Shown here piece after piece: positions 1-8,166 of a stretch of DNA of 20,388 nucleotides. The stretch covers positions 1 to 20,388 of the forward strand of contig DATIFQ010000392.1 of the NCBI GenBank assembly GCA_035455185.1, in the 5' to 3' direction. This DNA is from JAEHDI01 sp035455185 (lineage in GTDB: Bacteria; Acidobacteriota; Terriglobia; Bryobacterales; Bryobacteraceae). The stretch's first letter is position 1. Each line of letters opens with the position of its first letter. The translations under genes were made by a program, and so were the position numbers. The notes beneath the pieces are model-generated. The model searched no databases. It had not been told where the DNA came from and saw only the letters and a list, made by a program, of their open reading frames with translations.

Positions 1-1
1 T

Positions 2-1855
2 CTCATCCTGATTGCTCTCGGGTCGTCGGTCACCGTCGGCACGGTCCGAGGGCAGGGGATCTCCTTCCTGCGGGAATTTAATAACTCGGAGGCTAGGGGA
101 GTGGCCGTGGATGCCAGCGGCATCTACGTAGCGGGCGGCACGGGTATGAGTGGTTTCGTACGCAAGTTCGACCTCAGCGGCAACCACCTGTGGGCCCGTG
201 TATCCGGGTTGGGCGCTGCCGCAATCGTGGCAAGTACCGGCGGAGTGTACGTCGTAGGAAGCGACGCCGCAGCCGGCTTCATTCGCAAGTACGATGCGGA
301 AGGCAACGAGTTGTGGTCCCGGCAGACGCACAACTCCATCGCGAGTGCGGTGGCGGCAGATGCCACGGGCGTCTACGTGGGCGACTACGATCCCGCCCCG
401 CGTAAGGACGGCTCTGTGCGGAAGTACACTGCCGACGGCGAGGAACTGTGGAGCCATCAGCTCAGGGGAGGCCCGTGGCCTGTCGGCGTGGCCGTGGATG
501 CTAGTGGCGTCTACGTGGTCGTCCGCGACTCCGTGAAGAAGTACACTGCCGACGGCAAAGAACTGTGGACCCGGATGTTCTGGCAAGGAGGCGCCTGGCC
601 CGTCGCCGTGGCAGTGGAAACGACGGGCATTTATGTGGTCGGCAACACAGATACATACCCAAATCCAGAACAGATTGTCTTAGTCAAGTATGACTCGGAA
701 GGAAACGAGCTTTGGATCCGCCAATTTGACTGGTTGGACGTTGGGGGTTTCGTTGCGCCGAGCGGCGTGGCGGCGGACGCGACCGGCGTGTACATCGTGG
801 GGCAGACAACGCGCCGATTGCCCGACCAGTGCGAATCCAGCGGCCAGGACGTGTTTGTACGCAAGTATGGGCCCAATGGCGTGTCCCTTTGGAGCCGCCG
901 GTTTTTGGGCTCGGGGGACATAGGTTACGCGTCCGGTGTGACCGTGGATACCACGGGGGTCTATGTCGTCGGAAGTTCAGTTTCTAATACCTGGGACGGT
1001 CTGCGCAACAGTTCGCGCACCAATGCCCTGCTGGCCAAGCTCGAGAAAACGCAGCCGGTGATCGGCGAATCGGGGCCCTGGATCTGGCCGGGCTGCGTCG
1101 TCAACGCTGCCAGCTACCTGGGTGGACGAATTTCCCCCGGTGAGATCGTGACGGTTTTCGGACGCCGGATCGGGCCGCCAGAGGCGACTCCTCCGCTTCA
1201 TCTCACGGCAGGCCGCCGGCTGGCAACCACGCTGGCCGGCACCCGCCTCCTGTTCAACGGCATCGCAGCGCCGCTCTACTTCGCGTCGGCCAACCAGATC
1301 AGTGCCATCGTTCCATATGCAGTGGCCGACAAACCCACGGCGGACGTTGAGGTCGAATACCAGGGGGTGCGCTCGAACAAAGTAACGATTCCGGTGGCAG
1401 CTTCTCGTCTGGGCGTCTTCACCTCGGACCGGTCCGGCAGCGGACCTGCCGCAGCCTTGAACGAAGATGGGAGCATTAATTCGAGTTCGAATCCAGCAAA
1501 ACAAGGCTCCATCATTGTTCTGTATGCGACCGGCGAAGGGCTGACTGAGCCGGTCGTCGAGGATGGCGTGGTTCTCGGTTCGGTACTGCCGAAGCCGAAG
1601 CTGCCGGTCTCAGTCTCATTTCTTGCTCCTGGCAAACCTTGTGATCGACATGATTACTACTCTTGCTACGACAGTTACTTTGTCACCGGCAGGGTTCTAT
1701 ACGCCGGAGGGGCGCCCAGGTCGGTGGCCGGGCTGCTTCAAGTGAATGTGCGGCTACCTCCGGATGCTTACCCCGATGTTGGGTATACCCAGGTGGAATT
1801 CATCCTCTGTGTAGGCGACCGGTTCGTGAGTGGGTCGTTGTACATTAGGCGTTGA
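2..1855 (+). CDS. Secreted beta-propeller protein with Solibacter-type C-terminal domain (5' partial)
   Basis: The reading frame is open to the left edge, so the true start lies outside the window. The first residues (LILIALGSSVTVG) look like the hydrophobic core of a signal peptide, so a GTG at 101 is an internal codon, not the start. About six or seven repeats follow, from roughly position 90 to 1010. Each has a VDATGVYVVG-like strand, then a (R/K)KYDxxGNELW-like strand, the pattern of SBBP-type beta-propeller repeats. The last ~250 residues begin with NAASY and PGEIVTVFG and match the Solibacter C-terminal domain family as I remember it; those domains are common at the ends of secreted acidobacterial proteins. 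A Cys/Tyr-rich insertion (around 1637-1680) lies between the usual LPVSVSF and VLYAGGAP segments. The protein is probably extracellular or surface-exposed; its ligand is unknown. It ends 48 bases before the next gene's favoured start. Confidence 0.85.
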   Translation, partial: LILIALGSSVTVGTVRGQGISFLREFNNSEARGVAVDASGIYVAGGTGMSGFVRKFDLSGNHLWARVSGLGAAAIVASTGGVYVVGSDAAAGFIRKYDAEGNELWSRQTHNSIASAVAADATGVYVGDYDPAPRKDGSVRKYTADGEELWSHQLRGGPWPVGVAVDASGVYVVVRDSVKKYTADGKELWTRMFWQGGAWPVAVAVETTGIYVVGNTDTYPNPEQIVLVKYDSEGNELWIRQFDWLDVGGFVAPSGVAADATGVYIVGQTTRRLPDQCESSGQDVFVRKYGPNGVSLWSRRFLGSGDIGYASGVTVDTTGVYVVGSSVSNTWDGLRNSSRTNALLAKLEKTQPVIGESGPWIWPGCVVNAASYLGGRISPGEIVTVFGRRIGPPEATPPLHLTAGRRLATTLAGTRLLFNGIAAPLYFASANQISAIVPYAVADKPTADVEVEYQGVRSNKVTIPVAASRLGVFTSDRSGSGPAAALNEDGSINSSSNPAKQGSIIVLYATGEGLTEPVVEDGVVLGSVLPKPKLPVSVSFLAPGKPCDRHDYYSCYDSYFVTGRVLYAGGAPRSVAGLLQVNVRLPPDAYPDVGYTQVEFILCVGDRFVSGSLYIRR

Positions 1856-1903
1856 GGCGTGCTCAAGGCAGACTCGGATGCGTTCGCGAGAGTGGAAGAA
1901 GCC

Positions 1904-4216
1904 GTGAGCCGCAAGCCGCACATCGCCGGCATACTCGCCGGGCTGACCCTGGCCTGGTGCCGGAGTGACTCGACCGCTCCTCCGTCATCCGCCGACTTTG
2001 CACTTTACCGCTTTGACGACAACCTGAAGACAGCCACGGCGAAGGCCCCGCAGCGTCCCTCATCGCCGCGGCTGGCCGAGCCGGTAGTTTGGAAGAACTT
2101 CTACACCGAGAAGGCCTCCACCTGGATCCCCCGGGGCGGCAGCATGCGGCTGCGCAACGGAGACCTGCTTCTGCAAGGTGACGGCGGCCTGCCCGTGATC
2201 CTTTCGCCGAAGGATTTTCCGATCGACTGGAGCTTGTATGAGGCGGTGCGCATCCGGATGATGGCCGAAGCCGGCGAAGAAGTGAGGATCAAGATCGGGC
2301 CTGACGAGTTCACGCAGAAGCTCGGCCCGCCCGGCCAGTATCAGGTTTATCGGTTCGACGTGAACATCCATCCCCCCAAGGGCAGCCGCCCGCTGGCTAT
2401 CGTTCCGACCGACAGCCTCACCGGGCTGGTGGCAGTCGATTTCATCGAGCTAGTGCCGCGCCGAGCATACTTTCATGAGGCTGTCGGACGTCAGTTCCTT
2501 GGCAAACGTGATGACTACGTGAACGCGCTCTACGCCCACTCCCCAAGCTCCTTGACGTACAACGTGCGCGTGCCGGAGCACGCCAAGTTGCGCTTCCGCA
2601 TTGGCGTGGCGGAGAGCAAAGCAGTAGCGTTCAGGGTAGCCGCCGAAGGCACCGAACTGTTCCGCCGCACACTTGAGGATCCCTCAGCGTGGGAGGATGG
2701 CGAGGCCGATCTAAGCCGGTTCGCAGGCCGGACGATCAAACTGGTTTTCGAGACGAGTTCTGCCCAGGAAGGCGCGGTGGCTATGTGGGCCAACCCTCGG
2801 ATGACGGCGACCGGGGCGCGGAGCCGTCCCAACATTCTGCTGTATCTGGTCTGCACGATGCGGCGGGATCATATGAGCCTGTACGGATACCCACGCGACA
2901 CGACGCCGTTTTTGAAGACACTGGGCTCGGCGGGGGTGGTTTTCGAGGACGCGCATGCGCAGGCAGCGTGGACCAAGGCCTCGGTGCCTTCGCTGATGAC
3001 CTCGCTCTCTGCTTACGCCACGGGCATCGTGCGGGAGAATGACACGATACCGTCGGGCGCCACAACGTTGGCCGAGCAGTTGAGGCGTGCGGGCTACGTG
3101 ACGGCGAGCTTCGTGACGAGTCCCTTTGCGGGCAAGGCAAGCGGGCTGGACCGCGGCTTCGATTACGTGGCGGAACATCGGCTCATTCAGCGGATGCGCA
3201 GTGAAGAAACGGACCGCGGTACGGACTCGGCAGCGCTCAACAAGGTGCTGGCGGCGTGGCTTGAGCGATACTGGGACGAACCGTTCTTTCTTTACGCACA
3301 CTCAAACGATCCCCACGCGCCATACGATCCCCCGGCGGAGTTCGAGGCGAAATTCGCGAACCCGGCCGAGACGGCACAATTCAACCGCGACTACGGGCTC
3401 CTGCGGGACAGGCACATGTACGGCGGAGGAGCTACCATCAGCCGAGCCGACTGCCTGCGGAAGGGAATTCATCCGGACAGGTTCCTCAGGCGGGCGATCG
3501 AGCGTTATGACGCCGAGATCGCCCACAACGACTCGAGCATCGAGCGGCTCGCGGGCAAACTGAAAGAGCTCGGAATTCTCGACAATACGCTGATCATCGT
3601 CGTCTCCGATCACGGCGAGGAGTTCTGGGAGCACGGCTGGACAGGGCACGGCCACTCGCTGTATCAGGAACTCACCCAAGTGGCGTGGTTGATGTGGAAT
3701 CCGAAGATGTTGCCTTCACCGAAGCGGATCGGCGAGCCGGTGCAACTGATGGATCTCGTCCCTACCGTGCTTGATCTGCTGAAGATTCGCCCCTCGATCA
3801 CGCTGAAAGGACAGAGCCTCCTGCCGCTCCTCCGTGGGAAGACATTTGAGCGGAAGACGCCGGTGATGGCATCACGTTTCGCGCATCCAGGGGCCAAGCC
3901 GCATGGTTTTGTGCCGGAGAACCGCACGGGCACGTTCGCTCTGATCACGCGGGACTGGAAGCTGATCTGGCGGGATCAAGCCAGGCTCTCCGCGTTGCCG
4001 GAGATCGAACTGTACGACCGCCGCACGGACCAGGCCGAGACTCGCAACGTGTCGGCGCAGTATCCGGAAGTGGTTCGGCGGCTGAAAGCGGAGATGGACC
4101 AGTGGGTCGAGGCCCAGAAACCGGTGCGCAAGCTGGTAGGCGCCACTGGGCACACCTCCCTGAGTCCCGAGGCGATCGAGCGTCTGCGGAGTTTGGGCTA
4201 TATCGGGAAGCAGTGA
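1904..4216 (+). CDS. Alkaline phosphatase/sulfatase-superfamily lipoprotein
   Basis: The C-terminal two-thirds has the sulfatase-like fold signature: RPNILLYLV near 2825-2850, a WTKASVPSLMTSL segment near 2969, a DPHAPYDPP loop at 3308, SDHGEEFWEHGW at 3605 and GHGHSLYQE at 3646. The first ~300 residues form an unrecognised, probably beta-rich domain. I favour the GTG at 1904 because it gives a short lipoprotein signal (SRKPHIAGILAGLTLAWC) with Cys at the lipobox and a GGAAG ribosome site five bases upstream. A GTG at 1859 would add 15 residues. Two active-site positions are unusual: Thr (codon 2972-2974) occupies the place of the formylglycine Cys/Ser, and Cys (codon 2852-2854) replaces the expected metal-binding Asp. 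Thr suggests phosphatase, phosphodiesterase or transferase chemistry rather than FGly sulfatase chemistry. The substrate is unknown. Confidence 0.85.
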   Translation: MSRKPHIAGILAGLTLAWCRSDSTAPPSSADFALYRFDDNLKTATAKAPQRPSSPRLAEPVVWKNFYTEKASTWIPRGGSMRLRNGDLLLQGDGGLPVILSPKDFPIDWSLYEAVRIRMMAEAGEEVRIKIGPDEFTQKLGPPGQYQVYRFDVNIHPPKGSRPLAIVPTDSLTGLVAVDFIELVPRRAYFHEAVGRQFLGKRDDYVNALYAHSPSSLTYNVRVPEHAKLRFRIGVAESKAVAFRVAAEGTELFRRTLEDPSAWEDGEADLSRFAGRTIKLVFETSSAQEGAVAMWANPRMTATGARSRPNILLYLVCTMRRDHMSLYGYPRDTTPFLKTLGSAGVVFEDAHAQAAWTKASVPSLMTSLSAYATGIVRENDTIPSGATTLAEQLRRAGYVTASFVTSPFAGKASGLDRGFDYVAEHRLIQRMRSEETDRGTDSAALNKVLAAWLERYWDEPFFLYAHSNDPHAPYDPPAEFEAKFANPAETAQFNRDYGLLRDRHMYGGGATISRADCLRKGIHPDRFLRRAIERYDAEIAHNDSSIERLAGKLKELGILDNTLIIVVSDHGEEFWEHGWTGHGHSLYQELTQVAWLMWNPKMLPSPKRIGEPVQLMDLVPTVLDLLKIRPSITLKGQSLLPLLRGKTFERKTPVMASRFAHPGAKPHGFVPENRTGTFALITRDWKLIWRDQARLSALPEIELYDRRTDQAETRNVSAQYPEVVRRLKAEMDQWVEAQKPVRKLVGATGHTSLSPEAIERLRSLGYIGKQ

Positions 4217-4654
4217 CGTTTTGGAATTCGCACGAGACCCACTGGGGGGCAGGAGGGAAGCAGGAGGATATTCCTGTCAGTGAGCAAAGGAGGGACCATC
4301 ACGACGGCTTCCGCAGTACACCGAGGGATTGACGGTCCAAGAGTCGCCTTTGTCAGTGAGAACATCCGCGCGGTCTTCGACGCTTGCGAGGTAGCATACC
4401 ATCGCTGGCTCGGCCCAACTTCCGGGTGACCTGTTCGCCCAAGTCTCGCCCAAATTAAACAGCCACTCAATCCGAAGGTGTTTTGGCGGTCCACGTGCCC
4501 CGGCTGAAACCGATTTCAGAAAGCGGCTGCAGACCAGCCTCTCGTTCGAACCGGGCACCGTCGAGACCCGGGTGCCCCCACTAGCAATCGGTTAACAGTG
4601 CCCCGCAGGCCTTCATGCCGCCACCGTCCCTAATGCTATCGCGCACAGAGGATA
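4217..4654. other. Gene-poor stretch with short open frames only
   Basis: No gene is recognised in these 438 bases. The best small candidate is a + strand frame from GTG 4280 to the stop at 4427-4429 (49 residues, starting MSKGGTITTASAVHRG), with an AGGAGG at 4262-4267 whose 12-base spacing is long. A second + strand frame is open from 4395 to 4583 but has no start codon. Two overlapping antisense frames are also open. Two small inverted repeats are present: CTGAAA/TTTCAG (4504-4519), and GGGCACC/GGTGCCC (4553-4559 and 4571-4577) with no following T-run. The stretch could be a decayed gene or an ordinary spacer carrying the promoter of the transporter downstream. Confidence 0.4.
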
Positions 4655-5935
4655 ATGTCTGGGCGCATGACGACCCCCGACACCCAGCACCGCCGCTTCG
4701 CCTGGCTTATCATCCTCCTGCTCTTCGCCGGCTCGGTGCTCAACTACGTCGACCGCGCCGTGCTCGGCGTGCTCATGCCGCAAATCCGCCACGACCTCTC
4801 GCTCTCCTACTCCGACTACAGCCTCGCCGTGAACGCCTTCCTCGTCATGTACACGATCCTTTACGTGCTCGGCGGGCGCATGGCGGACCAGCTCGGCTAT
4901 CGCCGCAGCTTCACCCTGACGCTTGCCTTCTGGTCGTTCGCCTGCATGCTTCACGCGGTCACGCGCGGACTGGCCAGCCTCTGCCTGTTCCGCGGTCTGC
5001 TCGGCATCGGCGAAGGCGGCTATTATCCCGCGGCGATGCGCGGAGTGGCCGATTGGTTCCCGCCACAGAACCGCGCCAAGGCTGTGGGAGTGCTTCTGTG
5101 CGGGATCAGCATAGGCACGCTGCTCACTCCGCCCTTCGTGGCCTGGCTGACGGCAATCTACGGCTGGCGCTCGGCGTTCCTCGTGATCGGAGCGTTCGGC
5201 TTTTTGCTGATCCCGCCATGGCTCGCGCTGCACCGCCGGATCGCGGCCGCCTACGGCACGTCCGGCCCGGCGCACGCAGCACAGCCGGCCGCGTCAGCCT
5301 CTGACGGCGACGACCCTTCGATCGCCGAAGTGCTCACCCGCCGCAAATACTGGTGCATCCTGAGCGCGCGGGCGTTGACGGATTCAGCTTGGTATTTCTA
5401 CCTCTTCTGGATGCCCGGGTACTTTCAGGAGGTGCGCCACTTCGACTTGCGGATGGTCGGGGCGCTGCTGTGGATCCCCTACTTCGGGGCGAACCTCGGC
5501 GCATTAGGCGGCGCCTGGGCGTCGAGCGGGCTGATCGCGCGCGGCTGGAGCGTTGACCGCGCCCGCAAGAGCCTCCTGATCCCGTCCGCTGCGGTCTGCA
5601 CGCTCGGAGCGCTGACCGGCTTCGTCCCGAGCAGCTACGTAGCGCTCGCGCTCGTGAGCCTGGCGCTGCTCGGCCACCAGTCGTGGTCTTCGAACATCCA
5701 CACCGTGATCACGGAGATCACGCCGCCGAAGCACGTCGCCATGCTGTACGGGATCACCGGCGCCGCCGGCACGTTGATGGGCGCGCTCACGCAGCCCGCC
5801 GTCGGCCGCGTGGTGGACGCCCTCGGCTACGAGCCCGCCTTTGTCGCCGCCGGCTCGGCCTACGCCGCCGCCATCGTCCTGCTGATCGCCGCCGGACGCA
5901 TCGAGCGCATCCGCCGCGGGCGGCCCGCTGCGTAG
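4655..5935 (+). CDS. MFS transporter, ACS (anion:cation symporter)-like
   Basis: This 426-residue protein has about twelve hydrophobic segments in two halves split by a hydrophilic loop (around residues 200-230, ASASDGDDP). Segment 1 carries NYVDRAVLGVLMPQIRHDL. The loop after segment 2 carries the MFS motif A-like GGRMADQLGYRRSF. Segment 4 carries FRGLLGIGEGGYYPAAM, typical of ACS-family organic-anion carriers such as hexuronate or phthalate transporters. The start at 4655 follows a GAGG. An in-frame ATG at 4667 is an alternative and would remove four residues. It probably imports a carboxylated sugar or other organic anion across the inner membrane, but the substrate cannot be read from sequence. 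The M20 peptidase starts 19 bases downstream, so the two may be co-expressed. Confidence 0.9.
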   Translation: MSGRMTTPDTQHRRFAWLIILLLFAGSVLNYVDRAVLGVLMPQIRHDLSLSYSDYSLAVNAFLVMYTILYVLGGRMADQLGYRRSFTLTLAFWSFACMLHAVTRGLASLCLFRGLLGIGEGGYYPAAMRGVADWFPPQNRAKAVGVLLCGISIGTLLTPPFVAWLTAIYGWRSAFLVIGAFGFLLIPPWLALHRRIAAAYGTSGPAHAAQPAASASDGDDPSIAEVLTRRKYWCILSARALTDSAWYFYLFWMPGYFQEVRHFDLRMVGALLWIPYFGANLGALGGAWASSGLIARGWSVDRARKSLLIPSAAVCTLGALTGFVPSSYVALALVSLALLGHQSWSSNIHTVITEITPPKHVAMLYGITGAAGTLMGALTQPAVGRVVDALGYEPAFVAAGSAYAAAIVLLIAAGRIERIRRGRPAA

Positions 5936-5941
5936 AGGCGG

Positions 5942-5947
5942 TACACT
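5942..5947 (+). promoter_or_regulatory. Candidate -10 hexamer TACACT before the M20 peptidase
   Basis: TACACT matches TATAAT at four of six positions and ends seven bases before the ATG at 5955. Transcription would therefore start close to the start codon, giving a leaderless or nearly leaderless message. No convincing -35 box is visible. The same hexamer precedes another gene at 10095. Confidence 0.25.
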
Positions 5948-5954
5948 GTCTCCG

Positions 5955-7205
5955 ATGGCGCGGCTGCTCGATCAGAAGGCAACGCGGGCGATCGACGAGC
6001 TGGTGAAGGCTCAGGCAGTACAGGACTGTCTCCAGTTTTTCGCCGGCGAGAAACAGTGGATCAACGAGCGCCACATCGAGCTTTGCCGCATTCCCGCGCC
6101 GACCTTTCTCGAGGAGCGGCGCGCGGAGTGGATGGCCGCGCAGTTCGCTGCGCTGGGCTGGCACGTCGAAGCCGATGGCGCCGGCAACGTAATCGCCCGC
6201 CCCGACGCGGCGCGAACCGGGCCTTACATCGCGCTCACGGCCCACCTGGACACCGTGCTCTCTCCGCGCAACCCCGAGGACATCAAGGTCGAGCCGGACG
6301 GGAAGTTCACCGGACCGGGCGTCTCCGACAACGGTGCGGGACTCGCGGCGCTTCTCGCCGTCGCCCGAGCCTGGAAGTTGTCGTGCCCCGTACCGGATTC
6401 CGAGGTGCGCCTACTTCTGGTGGCGAACGTGGGCGAGGAAGGCGAGGGCAACCTCAGCGGAATGCGCTACTTGTGCAACAAGCGGCCGCTCGCCGACCTC
6501 ATCCAGACGTTCGTGGTGCTGGACGGACCGGCAACCGACCACATCACCTGCCAAGCTCTCGAAAGCCGCCGCTTCGAGGTGTCGTTCGCGGGCCCCGGCG
6601 GGCACAGCTGGAGCGACCACGGCATCGGAAACCCAGTTCATGCGCTCGGCCGGGCCATCGCGTTCTTCTGTGACTTGCAGACGAACGGTGGACCGTCCGG
6701 GCACGCGCGGACGTCGTTCAATTTCGGGATCATCGACGGGGGGGCGAGCGTTAACTCGATCCCGACTTCGGCGCGTGCGAAGCTCGATATCCGGTCCGAA
6801 AACGGCGCAAGAATGGACGAAATGTGCACGTTTTTGAGCACTTCCGTGCAAAAAGCGCTCGAAGTTGAGAACGACCGCGCCAGCAAAGGCCGCGTTTCGG
6901 CCCGCATCCGGGAGATCGGCGCGCGTCCCGGCGGCGTCCTTCCGGAAGACTCGCCGATCCTTTCTTACGTTCGGGCGGCGGATGCATGGCTCGGTCTCCG
7001 CGCTCGTCTCGACTGTGCCTCAACAGACGCCAACATCCCTCTTTCCATGAGCTTACCGGCCATCTCTATCGGGGCTGGCGGGCAAGGCGGCGGCGCGCAC
7101 ACGCCCGGCGAGTGGTACCAGCCCGAAGGCCGCGACCTGGGCCTCCAGCGCATCCTCCTCACTCTGTGCCTGCTGATGCGCGAACCGGCGGTGACTGGCG
7201 GATGA
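5955..7205 (+). CDS. M20-family metallopeptidase (peptidase T/ArgE-like)
   Basis: This 416-residue cytoplasmic hydrolase has all the dinuclear zinc-site motifs of the M20 family in order: HLDT (His97, Asp99), GVSDNGAG (bridging Asp125), the GEEGEGN pair (Glu161/Glu162), a third-site Asp190 in VVLDGP, and C-terminal AHTPGEW (His382). The dimerisation-domain segment GGHSWSDHGIGNPVHA (residues 215-230) is also present. The family hydrolyses small peptides or N-acylated amino acids; the exact substrate is not predictable. The start is the ATG at 5955. The stop overlaps the ATG of the next gene (ATGA at 7202-7205), which suggests translational coupling with the EamA transporter. Confidence 0.9.
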   Translation: MARLLDQKATRAIDELVKAQAVQDCLQFFAGEKQWINERHIELCRIPAPTFLEERRAEWMAAQFAALGWHVEADGAGNVIARPDAARTGPYIALTAHLDTVLSPRNPEDIKVEPDGKFTGPGVSDNGAGLAALLAVARAWKLSCPVPDSEVRLLLVANVGEEGEGNLSGMRYLCNKRPLADLIQTFVVLDGPATDHITCQALESRRFEVSFAGPGGHSWSDHGIGNPVHALGRAIAFFCDLQTNGGPSGHARTSFNFGIIDGGASVNSIPTSARAKLDIRSENGARMDEMCTFLSTSVQKALEVENDRASKGRVSARIREIGARPGGVLPEDSPILSYVRAADAWLGLRARLDCASTDANIPLSMSLPAISIGAGGQGGGAHTPGEWYQPEGRDLGLQRILLTLCLLMREPAVTGG

Positions 7206-8095
7206 TTTCGCCTGTTGTTCGCCCGCGCTGGGGCGCCGACCTGGCTCTGGCGGGGATCGCCCTGATCTGGGGTGCGACGTTCGTGCTGGTGAAGCAGGCG
7301 CTGGCCGACGTCTCCACAATCCTGTTTCTCGCGCTGCGGTTCCTGCTTGCGGCGGCGGCTTTGGCGCTGGCACTGCGGGGGCGGTACGCCGGATTTTTGG
7401 AGCGCCCGAAGGCGCTGGCAGGGGGCGTGCTGGCGGGGCTCTTCCTTTTTTCCGGGTATGCATTCCAGACGGCAGGGCTGCGCTACACGACGCCGTCCAA
7501 ATCGGCATTTATCACCGGGCTGTCGATCGTGCTGGTTCCTTTGGTCACTTCGCTCGTCTATAGAACTGCGCCTCGCATTCTCGAAGGACTTGGCGTGATG
7601 GTGGCGGCGGCCGGCCTGGCGCTCATGACGCTGGAAGATTTGAGCGTTGGGTTAGGCTACGGCGATTTATTGACAGTGTGCTGCGCGGTCGCTTTCGCAG
7701 TACACATCGTCGCGGTGGGCCACTGTTCGCGGCGCTTCGGATTCGAGGGGCTGAGCGTGGTGCAGATCGCCAGCGCCGCGGTCTTTTCGCTGGCGACTTT
7801 CTGGTGGATGGAAACGCCGCAGGTGCGATGGACGGCCGGCTTGCTGGTCGCGCTGGCGGTGACGGGTCTGCTGGCGACGGCGCTCGCCTTCACCGTGCAG
7901 GCGTGGGCGCAGAAGCACACCACGGCGACGCGGACGGCGCTGATCTTCGCGCTGGAGCCGGTTTTTGCGTGGGCCACTTCATACATTGTGGCGGGCGAGA
8001 CGCTGTCCAACCGAGCGGTGACGGGAGCGATTTTGATTTTGGCAGGCATCGTGCTAGTCGAACTGAAACCACTGTCCGGTGGGGAGCATCCATAA
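7202..8095 (+). CDS. EamA/DMT-family membrane transporter
   Basis: This 297-residue protein has about ten hydrophobic segments arranged as two EamA repeats. The first begins GIALIWGATFVLVKQAL and contains RFLLAAAALALAL. The second contains ALIFALEPVFAWATSYIVAGETL, the usual conserved EamA end segment, followed by GAILILAGIVLVE. Members export or import small metabolites such as amino acids or nucleosides; the substrate is unknown. The frame is open further upstream, but the ATG at 7202 gives a normal EamA length and an ATGA overlap with the peptidase stop, so that start is chosen. The pairing with a peptidase suggests handling of peptide-derived products, but that is inference. Confidence 0.92.
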   Translation: MISPVVRPRWGADLALAGIALIWGATFVLVKQALADVSTILFLALRFLLAAAALALALRGRYAGFLERPKALAGGVLAGLFLFSGYAFQTAGLRYTTPSKSAFITGLSIVLVPLVTSLVYRTAPRILEGLGVMVAAAGLALMTLEDLSVGLGYGDLLTVCCAVAFAVHIVAVGHCSRRFGFEGLSVVQIASAAVFSLATFWWMETPQVRWTAGLLVALAVTGLLATALAFTVQAWAQKHTTATRTALIFALEPVFAWATSYIVAGETLSNRAVTGAILILAGIVLVELKPLSGGEHP

Positions 8096-8124
8096 AGACA
8101 GAACCTGCGCAATCTAAGATGCTC

Positions 8125-8130
8125 TAGAAT
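8125..8130 (+). promoter_or_regulatory. Candidate -10 hexamer TAGAAT upstream of the Deg protease
   Basis: TAGAAT (five of six matches to TATAAT) lies 36 bases before the ATG at 8167, within the 71-base gap after the transporter gene. A GGAGA at 8151-8155 would serve as a distant ribosome site. No clear -35 box is seen, so the call is weak. Confidence 0.25.
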
Positions 8131-8166
8131 TGAAGGTAAGAGCGCCTTCGGGAGACAAGAAAGACT

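Noticed and set aside
101..103. GTG as start of the first gene
   Set aside because: The frame is open to the left edge and encodes a signal-peptide-like hydrophobic stretch, so the gene is 5' partial.
4540..4583. tRNA-like segment (GTTCGAAC followed by a GGGCACC/GGTGCCC stem)
   Set aside because: No acceptor, D or anticodon stems could be fitted around it, and the stem has no T-run to call it a terminator.
4613..5275. 220-codon minus-strand frame opposite the MFS gene
   Set aside because: Composition is dominated by Arg, Ala, Glu and His, typical of an antisense shadow, and the + strand encodes a clear 12-segment transporter.
6986..7201. Upstream extension of the EamA transporter (72 extra residues)
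   Set aside because: The extra residues are Arg/Pro-rich shadow sequence lying inside the M20 peptidase gene; the ATG at 7202 gives the family's normal N-terminus.
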